Part shown: one piece after another, positions 24,806 through 33,539 of the stretch
Layout: each line of letters opens with the position of its first letter
How positions within the stretch are numbered: the first letter of the stretch is position 1
DNA from: an uncultured Prevotellaceae bacterium
GTDB taxonomy: Bacteria > Bacteroidota > Bacteroidia > Bacteroidales > Bacteroidaceae
Length of the DNA: 52,240 bases
Direction of reading: 5' to 3'
Assembly (NCBI GenBank): GCA_900318885.1
Contig: ONMN01000016.1
Coordinates: forward strand, 1-52,240
The notes under the pieces: model-generated
Told to the model about the DNA's origin: nothing
Seen by the model: the letters and a program-made list of their open reading frames with translations, nothing else
Databases searched by the model: none
Position numbers and translations under genes: made by a program

Positions 24806-25555
24806 TCAGAATGTAACTTTGCTGCGGCAACATTCGGTGCCGTCGGAGCGGACAATGCGGATGTTGTATGAGCTCTGGTCTTCGACAAGAGGTTCCTGTT
24901 CCATGTAGAACGAGAGTTGGTCGCCAGCATGAGCCTCGGCCACATAGGCAATCTCGAAACGACGGATATGGTGGTCGCGATACCAGTCGAGGGGCCAGAG
25001 GTCGAGGACGTGTTCGATGTATTTCACGCTATTAATATGTCCATTGATATCGACATCATTATAGTGGGTGTCGATGGTGCGGACGAGCTGGGCGTCGTCG
25101 GACATTTTTACACGGCCGCCCTTGTCGATAGGGCAAGGCTTGTCCTTAACAATCCAGTTGTTGATGGCACCATTGTCGATGGCAAAGATATCGGTGGGCT
25201 GGCGCGTCTCGGTGTCAATCATTGCCCAGATGGAGCGACCATAGCCATACTCGTGACCATCGGCACCAACAACAGCGAAGTTACGGGAAGTGAAGTAGCG
25301 CATGGCGCTCTCGACCCACGTTTCGACATTGAACTTTGTGTATTGTTGTGGCATCTCAGTCATCTCGATTGCCAGACGCGAGAGCACCCACGAACGGTGG
25401 ATGCTCATAAGGTACTTCATGCCGAAACCACGCGCTGACGAGTGAAAATCAGCTGCGTTGAGCATGTGGTTGCCCATGTGGCCCATAAAGAGTCGTCCGC
25501 TGAAGTCGCAATGGAATGGCTCAGCCATGAATTCATAACGTCCTACCTTATCCAT
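24806..25555 (-). CDS. Acyl-ACP thioesterase family protein
   Basis: The product is 249 residues with two hotdog domains, as in plant FatA/FatB and bacterial acyl-ACP thioesterases. The first domain holds GHMGNHMLNAADFHSSARGFG. The second carries the catalytic motif YNDVDINGHINSVKYIEHVLD. The enzyme would release fatty acids from acyl carrier protein in the cytoplasm. It is the last gene of the ilvD-ilvB-ilvN run, 22 bp after ilvN. A link between branched-chain keto acid supply and branched fatty acids is possible but is inference. Thioesterase genes inside ilv operons occur in other Bacteroidales, usually followed by ilvC, which is absent here. Confidence 0.88.
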   Translation of the reverse strand: MDKVGRYEFMAEPFHCDFSGRLFMGHMGNHMLNAADFHSSARGFGMKYLMSIHRSWVLSRLAIEMTEMPQQYTKFNVETWVESAMRYFTSRNFAVVGADGHEYGYGRSIWAMIDTETRQPTDIFAIDNGAINNWIVKDKPCPIDKGGRVKMSDDAQLVRTIDTHYNDVDINGHINSVKYIEHVLDLWPLDWYRDHHIRRFEIAYVAEAHAGDQLSFYMEQEPLVEDQSSYNIRIVRSDGTECCRSKVTF

Positions 25556-25577
25556 ATACCAATCACCTTTTACTGTT

Positions 25578-26114
25578 TTACCTTTTTTCGCGTTCTTCGA
25601 GGAATGCGCTGACCTGCTCCTGCATACCTCGGGTCACAGCAATACGACCGGAACGGGTGTACTGCAACACACAGCCAAAGGCATTGAGGGCGCGGTAGAT
25701 CGCAATAATATCCTCGGTGATACCGTGTTTCATAACAATGGTATAAGTAGGGTTCACTTCGATAATATGTGCATCGAAACGACGAATCGTACGAGAAATC
25801 TCGGGGTTCTGGAGCACACTCTCAGTAGAAAGCTTGTAGAGTCCCGACTCGCGGATAAACAACTGGTCGTCGGTGAAGTAGTTGGCCTTCACGACATCAA
25901 TCTTCTTCTCTATCTGGCGCGTAATTTTCTCAATCTGGTCGGGGTCGCTCCAGGCAGTGATGGTATATTTATGAACACCCTCGATGGAGGATGCCGACAC
26001 ATTCAGACTCTCGATATTGACCTGACGGCGCGTAAACACGGCGGTAATCTGATTCAGAATACCGGCAATATTCTCGGAGTACACCAGCAGGGTATATAAT
26101 TTCTTCTCTTCCAT
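25578..26114 (-). CDS. ilvN: Acetolactate synthase small (regulatory) subunit
   Basis: IlvN activates acetolactate synthase and gives it valine feedback control. The 178-residue product has an N-terminal ACT domain (about 4-78: YTLLVYSENIAGILNQITAVFTRRQVNIESLNV) and a C-terminal ALS_ss_C domain. It starts 21 bp after ilvB ends. Its length is in the normal range for Bacteroidales IlvN. Confidence 0.95.
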   Translation of the reverse strand: MEEKKLYTLLVYSENIAGILNQITAVFTRRQVNIESLNVSASSIEGVHKYTITAWSDPDQIEKITRQIEKKIDVVKANYFTDDQLFIRESGLYKLSTESVLQNPEISRTIRRFDAHIIEVNPTYTIVMKHGITEDIIAIYRALNAFGCVLQYTRSGRIAVTRGMQEQVSAFLEEREKR

Positions 26115-26135
26115 AGCGATAGCAAATTCTTCACT

Positions 26136-27839
26136 TCAAATTTCCAGCATCATATCGTTGACATTCATGCCCGGAGGTGTCATGGGCAGCACGTTATCCT
26201 CCTCCATAATGGCACATTCGAGGATGAACGGACCATCGGTGGCAAGCATTTTTTCAACGGCTGCGCCTAAGTCCTTGCGGTCAGTAACGGCCTGATAAGG
26301 AATGTCGTAGCCTTGAGCTATCAACTCGTAGTTAGGGTTCATCATCTTGGTGAACGACTTACGACGCATCCAGAACATATCCTGCCACTGGCGGACGTTA
26401 CCAAGGTAGTGATTGTTCAAAAGAATCATCTTGACAGGAGCCTGCTGTTCCATGATGGTGCCAAGTTCCTCGATACACATCTGAAAGCCGCCGTCGCCCA
26501 TAAAACAACAGACGGTACGGTCGGTAGCGAACGTGGCTCCGATAGCTGCGGGCATACCGTAACCCATGGTACCAAGGCCTCCGCTAGTGCAGATGCTGCG
26601 CTTAACGGGATACTTGAAGTAACGCGTCGCAAATAGCTGGTTTTGACCAACATCCGTCACAAGGACACTGCCGCGCGGAGCACGCTCAGCAACGGCATTA
26701 ACCACCTCGCCCATCTTCAATGGACCCTCAGTGGGATGGATGGCGGGTTCGATGACTTTCACGCGTTCCCGTTCGTCAAGTTCCTTGAACGAGTCGCGCC
26801 ATTCGCGGTGGTCGTTCTTATTCAACAGCGCTGTCAAAGCGGGCAGCGATTCCTTGCAGTCGGCAACGACAGCGACATGGGTCTTGACGTTCTTGTCAAT
26901 CTCCGAACGGTCGATATCGAGGTGGATAATCTTGGCCTGCTTGGCGTAGGTCTTCAGATTGCCCGTCACACGATCAGAGAAGCGCATGCCGATGGCAATC
27001 AGCACGTCGCACTCCTGTTCCTTAAGGTTGACGGCGTAGTTGCCATGCATACCCAGCATACCGACATTCAAAGGATGGTCGGAAGGCAATGCAGAGAGTC
27101 CGAGCATGGTACGACCGGCTGGAATGTCGGCCTTCTCGAGGAATGCCTTGAGTTCCTCCTGCGCATTACCCAATTCTACACCCTGCCCTACCAGCGCCAA
27201 GGGGCGTTCAGCACGGTTAATGAGTTCGGCAGCTTCGCGAACAGCCTGTTCGCTGAGCTTGGGATAAGCGACGTATGAACGGATGAAGTCCACCTTCTTG
27301 GGTTCCCAATCAATCTCCTCGACCTGTGCATTGCGGGCGAAGTCGAGAACCACAGGGCCAGGACGTCCGCTACGAGCGATATAAAATGCACGCGAGACGG
27401 CCCACGCCACATCCTCGGCGTGGCGAATCTGATAGCTCCACTTGGAGATAGGTTGAGCTACACCAACAAGGTCAACCTCCTGAAAGGCATCAGTACCCAA
27501 GGCACTGATAGCCACCTGTCCGGCAATGACGACGATAGGCGTTGAGTCCAACATAGCATCGGCCACACCAGTTAGTGTATTCGTTGCACCAGGACCACTG
27601 GTGACCAAAGCCACACCCACCTCGCCTGAGACGCGGGCATAGCCTTCTGCAGCATGGACGGCACCTTGCTCATGACGCACAAGAATATGGTCAAAGCATT
27701 TTTTCTCACCTCGTGTGTAGTCGAACAGCGCATCGTAGGTGGGCATGATACTGCCTCCAGGGTAGCCAAAGATGGTTTTCACACCTTCCGCACGAAGTGC
27801 CCGCATCAGCGCTTTCGATCCTGTTATTCTATCACTCAT
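26136..27839 (-). CDS. ilvB: Acetolactate synthase large (catalytic) subunit
   Basis: IlvB condenses two pyruvates, or pyruvate with 2-ketobutyrate, the first common step to valine, leucine and isoleucine. The 567-residue product has three ThDP-enzyme domains. Visible motifs are the N-terminal GYPGGSIMPTYDAL and VRHEQGAVHAAEGYAR, the latter with the cofactor-activating Glu. The diphosphate/Mg motif is GDGGFQM, followed by NN (LLNNHYLG). It begins 3 bp after ilvD ends, so translation is probably coupled. The paired ilvN downstream indicates the biosynthetic enzyme. Confidence 0.96.
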   Translation of the reverse strand: MSDRITGSKALMRALRAEGVKTIFGYPGGSIMPTYDALFDYTRGEKKCFDHILVRHEQGAVHAAEGYARVSGEVGVALVTSGPGATNTLTGVADAMLDSTPIVVIAGQVAISALGTDAFQEVDLVGVAQPISKWSYQIRHAEDVAWAVSRAFYIARSGRPGPVVLDFARNAQVEEIDWEPKKVDFIRSYVAYPKLSEQAVREAAELINRAERPLALVGQGVELGNAQEELKAFLEKADIPAGRTMLGLSALPSDHPLNVGMLGMHGNYAVNLKEQECDVLIAIGMRFSDRVTGNLKTYAKQAKIIHLDIDRSEIDKNVKTHVAVVADCKESLPALTALLNKNDHREWRDSFKELDERERVKVIEPAIHPTEGPLKMGEVVNAVAERAPRGSVLVTDVGQNQLFATRYFKYPVKRSICTSGGLGTMGYGMPAAIGATFATDRTVCCFMGDGGFQMCIEELGTIMEQQAPVKMILLNNHYLGNVRQWQDMFWMRRKSFTKMMNPNYELIAQGYDIPYQAVTDRKDLGAAVEKMLATDGPFILECAIMEEDNVLPMTPPGMNVNDMMLEI

Positions 27840-27842
27840 ATC

Positions 27843-29645
27843 TTAATCTATTATTCTTATTCCACCTTTATCGGCACTCGAAACACTCTGGGCATAGGCG
27901 CGGAGGGCTTTACTGACCACACGGTTGCGCTTCAAGAGCTGTTGTGGACGTGCGGCGAGTTCATCGTCGCTGAGTTTCACATTAATTGAGCGCGAGGGAA
28001 TGTCGATGACAATAATGTCGCCATCCTTCACCTTGCCGATATTTCCGCCATTAGCAGCTTCAGGAGAAATATGTCCGATGCTCAGACCAGACGTACCACC
28101 TGAGAAACGACCATCGGTAATCAGCGCACACTCCTTACCCATGTGCATGCTCTTAATATAAGAGGTGGGATAAAGCATCTCCTGCATACCTGGACCGCCC
28201 TTCGGCCCCTCGTGGGTAATCACCACGCAATCGCCTTTCTTCACCTTGCCACCAAGAATGCCCTCGCAAGCATCTTCCTGAGAGTCGAAGACGACGGCAG
28301 GTCCTTCGAAATGCCACAGGATTTCGTCAACACCAGCGGTCTTCACCACGCAACCATCCTGAGCGATATTACCAAAGAGCACGGCCAGTCCGCCATCCTT
28401 GGTGTAAGCGTGTTCAAGGTCGCGGATGCAACCATTGGCACGATCGGTATCGAGACTACCCCACTCTTCCGACTGCGAGCCCATTTTAGTGGAGAAGCGA
28501 TTACCAGGAGCCGACTGATAGATACGATTTGCCTCTGCATCAATAGCACCATCAACAATGCTATATTTATTCAAGGCTTCAGCGAGGGTCATTCCGTCTA
28601 CACGGGGTGCAGAGCCGTCAATCAGTCCGCCCTTGCTGAGTTCATTCAGAATACCAAGAATACCGCCTGCACGACCACACTCTTGGACAGAGTATTTCTG
28701 TGTATTGGGAGCCAGTTTGCAGAGGCAGGGAACTTTTCTTGAAAGGGCGTCGATATCCTTCATGGTGAAGTCGGCACCAGCCTCCTGAGCCACAGCCAAC
28801 AGGTGAAGCACCGTATTCGTAGAACCACCCATCGCGATATCCAGCGACATGGCATTCATAAAGGCCTTGCGGGTGGCAATATTACGAGGCAGCACGCTTT
28901 CGTCGCCATCCTCGTAATAGGCCAAAGCGTTCTTGACAATCTGACGAGCAGCCTGCTTAAAGAGCTCCACGCGATTTGTATGGGTAGCAAGGATAGTACC
29001 GTTGCCAGGCAACGAGAGACCAATAGCCTCCGTCAGCGAGTTCATCGAGTTGGCCGTAAACATGCCCGAGCACGAACCGCAACCAGGACAGGCACACGAC
29101 TCAATCTCCTTCATCTCTTCGTCAGTAACCGAGGGGTCGGCACCTTTCACCATCGCCGTAATCAGGTCGGCATTCTCACCACGCCAGCGACCAGCCTCCA
29201 TCGGACCACCCGAGCAGAATACCGTCGGAATGTTCAGTCGCATCGAGGCCATCAGCATTCCTGGCGTCACCTTGTCGCAGTTGGAGATGCAAATCATGGC
29301 GTCGGCCTTGTGGGCATTGACCATATACTCTACGCTATCGGCAATGATGTCACGCGAAGGCAGCGAATAGAGCATGCCATCATGTCCCATTGCAATACCA
29401 TCGTCGATGGCAATGGTATTGAACTCAGCGGCATAACAGCCCATCTTCTCGATCTCCTCGCGAACAATCTGACCTATTTCGTGCAGGTGAGTATGACCAG
29501 GCACAAACTGCGTGAACGAGTTGACGATGGCAATAATAGGCTTGCCAAACTGCTCATGTTTCATACCTGTGGCCACCCAGAGTGCTCTGGCGCCAGCCAT
29601 ACGGCGACCTTCCGTGCATACACTGCTTCTCAGTTGATGTTTCAT
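27843..29645 (-). CDS. ilvD: Dihydroxy-acid dehydratase
   Basis: IlvD dehydrates 2,3-dihydroxy-isovalerate and its methyl homologue to the keto acids of valine and isoleucine synthesis. The 600-residue product starts at [13 protein letters not shown], matching family starts; an in-frame ATG 33 bp upstream nearly touches the promoter element. Fe-S and substrate-site motifs are [28 protein letters not shown] and [16 protein letters not shown]. It heads the operon ilvD-ilvB-ilvN-thioesterase. No leader peptide or riboswitch is visible in the leader of about 25 nt. Confidence 0.96.
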   Translation of the reverse strand: MKHQLRSSVCTEGRRMAGARALWVATGMKHEQFGKPIIAIVNSFTQFVPGHTHLHEIGQIVREEIEKMGCYAAEFNTIAIDDGIAMGHDGMLYSLPSRDIIADSVEYMVNAHKADAMICISNCDKVTPGMLMASMRLNIPTVFCSGGPMEAGRWRGENADLITAMVKGADPSVTDEEMKEIESCACPGCGSCSGMFTANSMNSLTEAIGLSLPGNGTILATHTNRVELFKQAARQIVKNALAYYEDGDESVLPRNIATRKAFMNAMSLDIAMGGSTNTVLHLLAVAQEAGADFTMKDIDALSRKVPCLCKLAPNTQKYSVQECGRAGGILGILNELSKGGLIDGSAPRVDGMTLAEALNKYSIVDGAIDAEANRIYQSAPGNRFSTKMGSQSEEWGSLDTDRANGCIRDLEHAYTKDGGLAVLFGNIAQDGCVVKTAGVDEILWHFEGPAVVFDSQEDACEGILGGKVKKGDCVVITHEGPKGGPGMQEMLYPTSYIKSMHMGKECALITDGRFSGGTSGLSIGHISPEAANGGNIGKVKDGDIIVIDIPSRSINVKLSDDELAARPQQLLKRNRVVSKALRAYAQSVSSADKGGIRIID

Positions 29646-29675
29646 CGTATATTCGTTTTTGTCTATTTTAGCTTG

Positions 29676-29683
29676 CAAAGGTA
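29676..29683 (-). promoter_or_regulatory. Promoter -7 element for the ilv operon
   Basis: The minus strand reads TACCTTTG, matching TAnnTTTG, 30 bp before the ilvD start at 29645. The short leader excludes a classic attenuator. Confidence 0.6.
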
Positions 29684-29759
29684 AGCAATTTCCCCCTAAA
29701 CGCCAAACGATTTGGAGGAAAAATGAAGAAAAGCCGAGAGTAAAAGGCTAATGTACGCT

Positions 29760-29803
29760 GACAGCAAGGAGGAAAACGGGAGACAGCAGGGAGAGAAACG
29801 GGA
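29760..29803. repeat. 22-bp imperfect tandem repeat
   Basis: Two adjacent 22-bp units, 29760-29781 and 29782-29803, both beginning GACAGCA and ending AAACGGGA, differ at 3 positions by my reading. They lie in the 294-bp spacer between ilvD and the GH2-GH53 gene, upstream of the ilv promoter. Confidence 0.7.
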
Positions 29804-29844
29804 TTTAGTCCCTAGTAAAAAGGGAGGGAGTCGGTAGGTAAGCG

Positions 29845-29932
29845 GATTCGGCCTCCCGCCCGCATTAATGTGGGCGGAAGGTCTTATTCATTCGGGCTGG
29901 AGGCCGAATTATTGCGGGCGGCCGCCCGAATC
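29845..29932. repeat. Cluster of nested GC-rich inverted repeats
   Basis: Five pairings overlap here. ATTCGGCCTCC (29846-29856) pairs perfectly with GGAGGCCGAAT (29899-29909). Inside it, 29856-29864 pairs with 29869-29877 (CCGCCC...GGGCGG). A 14-bp palindrome CGGGCGGCCGCCCG sits at 29915-29928. ATTCGGGC (29890-29897) pairs with GCCCGAAT (29924-29931), and GATTCGG (29845-29851) with CCGAATC (29926-29932). The cluster begins just after the stop codon of the GH2-GH53 gene and is far richer in G+C than other spacers here. It could act as a terminator, but without a T-run. A REP-like repeat element is another possibility. Confidence 0.75.
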
Positions 29933-29939
29933 CCAATTT

Positions 29940-32900
29940 TTACCTGCTTAGACTCGCTTCTGTAAAGGCGTCCATGATGGCCGTTGGCTGGTTGTTCTGG
30001 AAGGCACCCAATTTGTAGAAACGATCGGTTTCCGGAGCCCAGTAGAACACGCCTTGACAATGACCTCCACAATGGTTGCGCGCCATATCAATGACAGCTG
30101 CGATAATCTCCTTTCCCTCAATGGGTTTAGCTGCTTCGGCACCTGTCTCGACGACCAGCATGGGTTTGTGGTATTTCTCCCACAGGCGATTGATGTTCGC
30201 AGTGGCTTTCTCCACCGTTTCCTGCCAACTCTTGGTATGATTGCCCTTTATATCCCAATAAGGATAAACACTGAGGCCAATCATATCGTAACGGGTCTTA
30301 TACTGAGCCAGTCCGTCGAAGATGAAGTCATAACGGTGAGGGTCAAAGGCTCCGTCGAGATGAATGATGACTTCTGCCTTCGGAAACACTTGTTTTACAG
30401 CCACATAGCCCGAATCCGTCAGTCCGGCATACTGCTGCATATTCTCCTGCGCACGACCCATAGGCCAAAGAAAACCGTTGGTGGTTTCGTTGCCAACCTG
30501 TACCCAGCGCACGTCAACACCAGCGTCCTTGATGGCTTGCAAAACCTCACGAGTATGGGTAGCCAACGCCTGACACATCTCCTGATAGTTCATTTCCTTC
30601 CACGCAGCAGGGATGTTCTGCTGACCAGGATCGGCCCACCAGTCGCTATAGTGGAAGTCAATCATCACGGCCATTCCCTGCTCCTTGGCGCGTTTCGCCA
30701 TCTTGACAACATCGTCCTGATTGCAAAGCCCACCTTTGGGATTAACCCACACGCGCAGACGGACGGCATTCAGCCCCAATTCCCGCATCAGTGCAGTACA
30801 TTCGCGAGGTTCGCCTTTGGCATTGCGCAACTGCACACCTCGCGCCTCAAGATCGGTAGTGCCACTGATATCAGCACCCAGCCAAAAAGGCTCCACGTTG
30901 GGATTTGCGAAGATATTCGAAGGGGCAACAGCCTGCGCAACACTCTGAGAATCAATGGTTTCTAGACTTAGAATAGTTGATTTTAAACGTCCCTTACGGT
31001 CCTTTACTGTCAGCGTCACCTTTCCTGCCTTCGTCGTAGGTCGCAGGATAGCCACCAGTTCGCCATTGAAAAGCTTCATCGTGGGTTGCTTGAATGATTC
31101 CAGCGAGGTGGCATCACCATTGCAGACAGCCTCGAACTGAGCCTCACCTGCGACGCTGAACGTCAGTTGTTCCTGACAGGTGGGAACGGGAACTCCCTTC
31201 TTGTCCTGTACTGATACGCGAACGTAAATCAAGTCTTCGCCATCAGCCTTGTGTTCGTTGGTCTCAGCCTGAGCCACCAGTTGCACAGCCTTACCTGCCG
31301 TCTGGCGCACATCCTTACCGATTTTGTTACCCTGTTCGTCGTAAACAACAACACGAATCTCGCCAGGCTCGTATTTAACATCATTCCAGCGCAAGCGATA
31401 ACGATCCAGACGCTCAGCTTTGTTCTTGCGCACCTTACCCTGCGACTTACCATTGACAAAGAGTTCACCCTCAACACCATCGGTATAACAGTAAACAGGC
31501 GTTACCTTGCCCTTACGGTCGGACCACGTCCAATGAGGCAGCAAGTGAACAGTATGTTCCTGTGTGTTCCAATGGCTCTTATAAAGATAGTAGCGGTCCT
31601 TAGGCAGTCCTGCCAAGTCGCAGATGCCAAAATAGCTGCTACGCGAAGGCCAGTATTCATCATAGGGCGTAGGCTCACCCAGATAGTCGTAACCCGTCCA
31701 GACAAATTCACCAATCACCCACGGGTAGTCATCCTGCCACACCCAGTCGTCGTCAGGTAGGTTCGACCACGAGCAGTATTCCACATCGTAACTCGAACAC
31801 TGTCCATCAGCTTTCAGAATGGCTGTCGGGTCGTAGGTAGGCGCCCATGAGGCATACTGCGAATTATCGGAAACCACTACGGGGAATTTATAGACACCTC
31901 GAGAACTTACTGTAGAGGCTGTCTCAGAGCCCAGCAAGAAACCTTGCGGCAACTGCTTGATATTGTTGGCATATTTGTGGACACGATAGTTGAAACCAGG
32001 CACCTGCATAGCCTGAGCAAAACCACCGGCAATTGACTTCTCAGCATGATCCATTCCCTGAGTGACTGGACGCGTGGGGTCGAGGGCATTGCAGAGTCCC
32101 TGCAACTGAATGCTGATTTGGCGACCTTCCTCGCTGCCTTGCTCAGGAATCTCGTTGCCTATGGACCACATCACAATTGAGGGATGGTTCCTGTGGTTCA
32201 GCACGAGGTTGGTAATATCCCGCTCGGCCCACTCACGGAAATTACGGGCATAACCGTTCTTGCACTTCGGATAAATCCACATATCAAACGACTCAGCCAT
32301 CACCATCATGCCAAGCGAGTCACAAATGTCCATCTGCCACGTAGAAGGCATATTGTGAGACGTACGGATAGCGTCGCAACCCATTGCCTTCAGCATCTGA
32401 ATTTGGCGAATCAATGCTGTCTTATTAATCGCAGCTCCTAAGGGTCCTAAGTCGTGATGCAGGCAAACGCCCTTCAGTTTGCGTGTCACACCATTCAGTT
32501 GGAAACCGTTTTCACGACTGACGCGAATAGTGCGAATGCCCGTATTGATTTCTTTGCTATCCAACAGTACATGATGTTCAGGGCCGACGGGACCGATCTT
32601 CTGCACCTTAGCCCTTACCTTATATAAATAAGGTGTCTCGGGTGACCACAGCTTAGGATTGCGGATGGTAAATTGGGCATAAACCTTCCCATCATGCTCA
32701 ATACGAATGTCGTGACCGCCAGCAGTACGACCATCAGGCGAAATCAGCATCACATTACCCACCATATTCTTATCAGCATTGATTACCCTGAACTCAACCT
32801 CAACAACAGCTTTGTCTTTGTCGATACTCATCGTGCGAGCATATAGACTCCACTCATCAATATGAGTTTTCTGTGTCAACACCAGCTTCACAGGGCGATA

Positions 32901-33419
32901 AAGTCCAGCACCAGGATACCAACGACTACTTTCCTCCAAATTCTGAAGATGAACGCTGATGTTCAATTCTTTGGTTATCGTCGTAGGCGGATTTTGGAGA
33001 AAACGTGTTGCATCAACGCGGAAGGCATTATAGCCGTAGGCCCAATAGCCCGCCTCCTCGCCATTGATAATCACACGAGGCTCAGCCATAGCACCGTCGA
33101 ATACCAGTTCAGCTGCATCGTAACCCTCAGGCACACTGATTGTCGTACGATACCAGCCTTCGCCAATCCAGGGAAGTGCCCCACTGCGTCCAGACTTTTC
33201 CGTAGCTTCCGTCTCACCATTCTGAACAATAGCCACACGTTGCAGGTCCCATTTCTTGTCAAACGGTCCCGCTATAGCCCAGTCATGAGGAATATCAACC
33301 TTCTCCCACGTCTTTTGATCACGTGAGAATTCCCATGTCTTCAAATTGATTTCGCGTCGTGTCTGTGCGGTCAGCAATTGACAAGACAACAGTACTGCAA
33401 GTAATAGTTTTAGTTTCAT
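29940..33419 (-). CDS. GH2 beta-galactosidase fused to GH53 endo-beta-1,4-galactanase
   Basis: The product is 1159 residues, starting MKLKLLLAV with a signal peptide ending LLTAQ; an ATG 81 bp upstream precedes the promoter. Residues about 25-190 are the GH2 sugar-binding domain and about 190-300 the Ig-like domain. The GH2 barrel (about 300-620) has acid/base Glu423 (SIGNEIPEQG) and probable nucleophile Glu499 (LLGSETASTVSSRG). Two beta domains of the DUF4982/GH2-C type follow (about 640-825). A complete GH53 barrel fills about 845-1155 with acid/base Glu978 (VGNETTNGFLWP) and nucleophile Glu1091 (VVETGAEAAKP). Endo cuts and terminal galactose release on one chain would suit beta-1,4-galactan of pectin. 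No SusC/D pair is adjacent. Confidence 0.93.
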   Translation of the reverse strand: MKLKLLLAVLLSCQLLTAQTRREINLKTWEFSRDQKTWEKVDIPHDWAIAGPFDKKWDLQRVAIVQNGETEATEKSGRSGALPWIGEGWYRTTISVPEGYDAAELVFDGAMAEPRVIINGEEAGYWAYGYNAFRVDATRFLQNPPTTITKELNISVHLQNLEESSRWYPGAGLYRPVKLVLTQKTHIDEWSLYARTMSIDKDKAVVEVEFRVINADKNMVGNVMLISPDGRTAGGHDIRIEHDGKVYAQFTIRNPKLWSPETPYLYKVRAKVQKIGPVGPEHHVLLDSKEINTGIRTIRVSRENGFQLNGVTRKLKGVCLHHDLGPLGAAINKTALIRQIQMLKAMGCDAIRTSHNMPSTWQMDICDSLGMMVMAESFDMWIYPKCKNGYARNFREWAERDITNLVLNHRNHPSIVMWSIGNEIPEQGSEEGRQISIQLQGLCNALDPTRPVTQGMDHAEKSIAGGFAQAMQVPGFNYRVHKYANNIKQLPQGFLLGSETASTVSSRGVYKFPVVVSDNSQYASWAPTYDPTAILKADGQCSSYDVEYCSWSNLPDDDWVWQDDYPWVIGEFVWTGYDYLGEPTPYDEYWPSRSSYFGICDLAGLPKDRYYLYKSHWNTQEHTVHLLPHWTWSDRKGKVTPVYCYTDGVEGELFVNGKSQGKVRKNKAERLDRYRLRWNDVKYEPGEIRVVVYDEQGNKIGKDVRQTAGKAVQLVAQAETNEHKADGEDLIYVRVSVQDKKGVPVPTCQEQLTFSVAGEAQFEAVCNGDATSLESFKQPTMKLFNGELVAILRPTTKAGKVTLTVKDRKGRLKSTILSLETIDSQSVAQAVAPSNIFANPNVEPFWLGADISGTTDLEARGVQLRNAKGEPRECTALMRELGLNAVRLRVWVNPKGGLCNQDDVVKMAKRAKEQGMAVMIDFHYSDWWADPGQQNIPAAWKEMNYQEMCQALATHTREVLQAIKDAGVDVRWVQVGNETTNGFLWPMGRAQENMQQYAGLTDSGYVAVKQVFPKAEVIIHLDGAFDPHRYDFIFDGLAQYKTRYDMIGLSVYPYWDIKGNHTKSWQETVEKATANINRLWEKYHKPMLVVETGAEAAKPIEGKEIIAAVIDMARNHCGGHCQGVFYWAPETDRFYKLGAFQNNQPTAIMDAFTEASLSR

Positions 33420-33438
33420 AACATCAGTAATTTGCCTA

Positions 33439-33446
33439 CAAAGATA
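33439..33446 (-). promoter_or_regulatory. Promoter -7 element for the GH2-GH53 gene
   Basis: The minus strand reads TATCTTTG, a perfect TAnnTTTG, 19 bp before the start at 33419. It shows the gene is transcribed on its own, below the ompA terminator. Confidence 0.6.
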
Positions 33447-33483
33447 CGAAGAATTGGGCAAAACTCCAAATAAAGACAAAAAA

Positions 33484-33513
33484 ATTCCCCGCAGAACCAA
33501 ATCTGCGGGGAAT
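33484..33513 (-). terminator. Terminator of the OmpA-family gene
   Basis: ATTCCCCGCAGA at 33484-33495 pairs perfectly with TCTGCGGGGAAT at 33502-33513 around a 6-nt loop. On the minus strand it is followed by a T-run. It lies 26 bp after the ompA stop codon. Confidence 0.92.
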
Positions 33514-33539
33514 AATGATATCTGAATGTTCGTTACGGA

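Noticed and set aside
29646-29700. Attenuator or riboswitch before ilvD
   Set aside because: The predicted leader is only about 25 nt and contains no leader peptide or hairpin pair.
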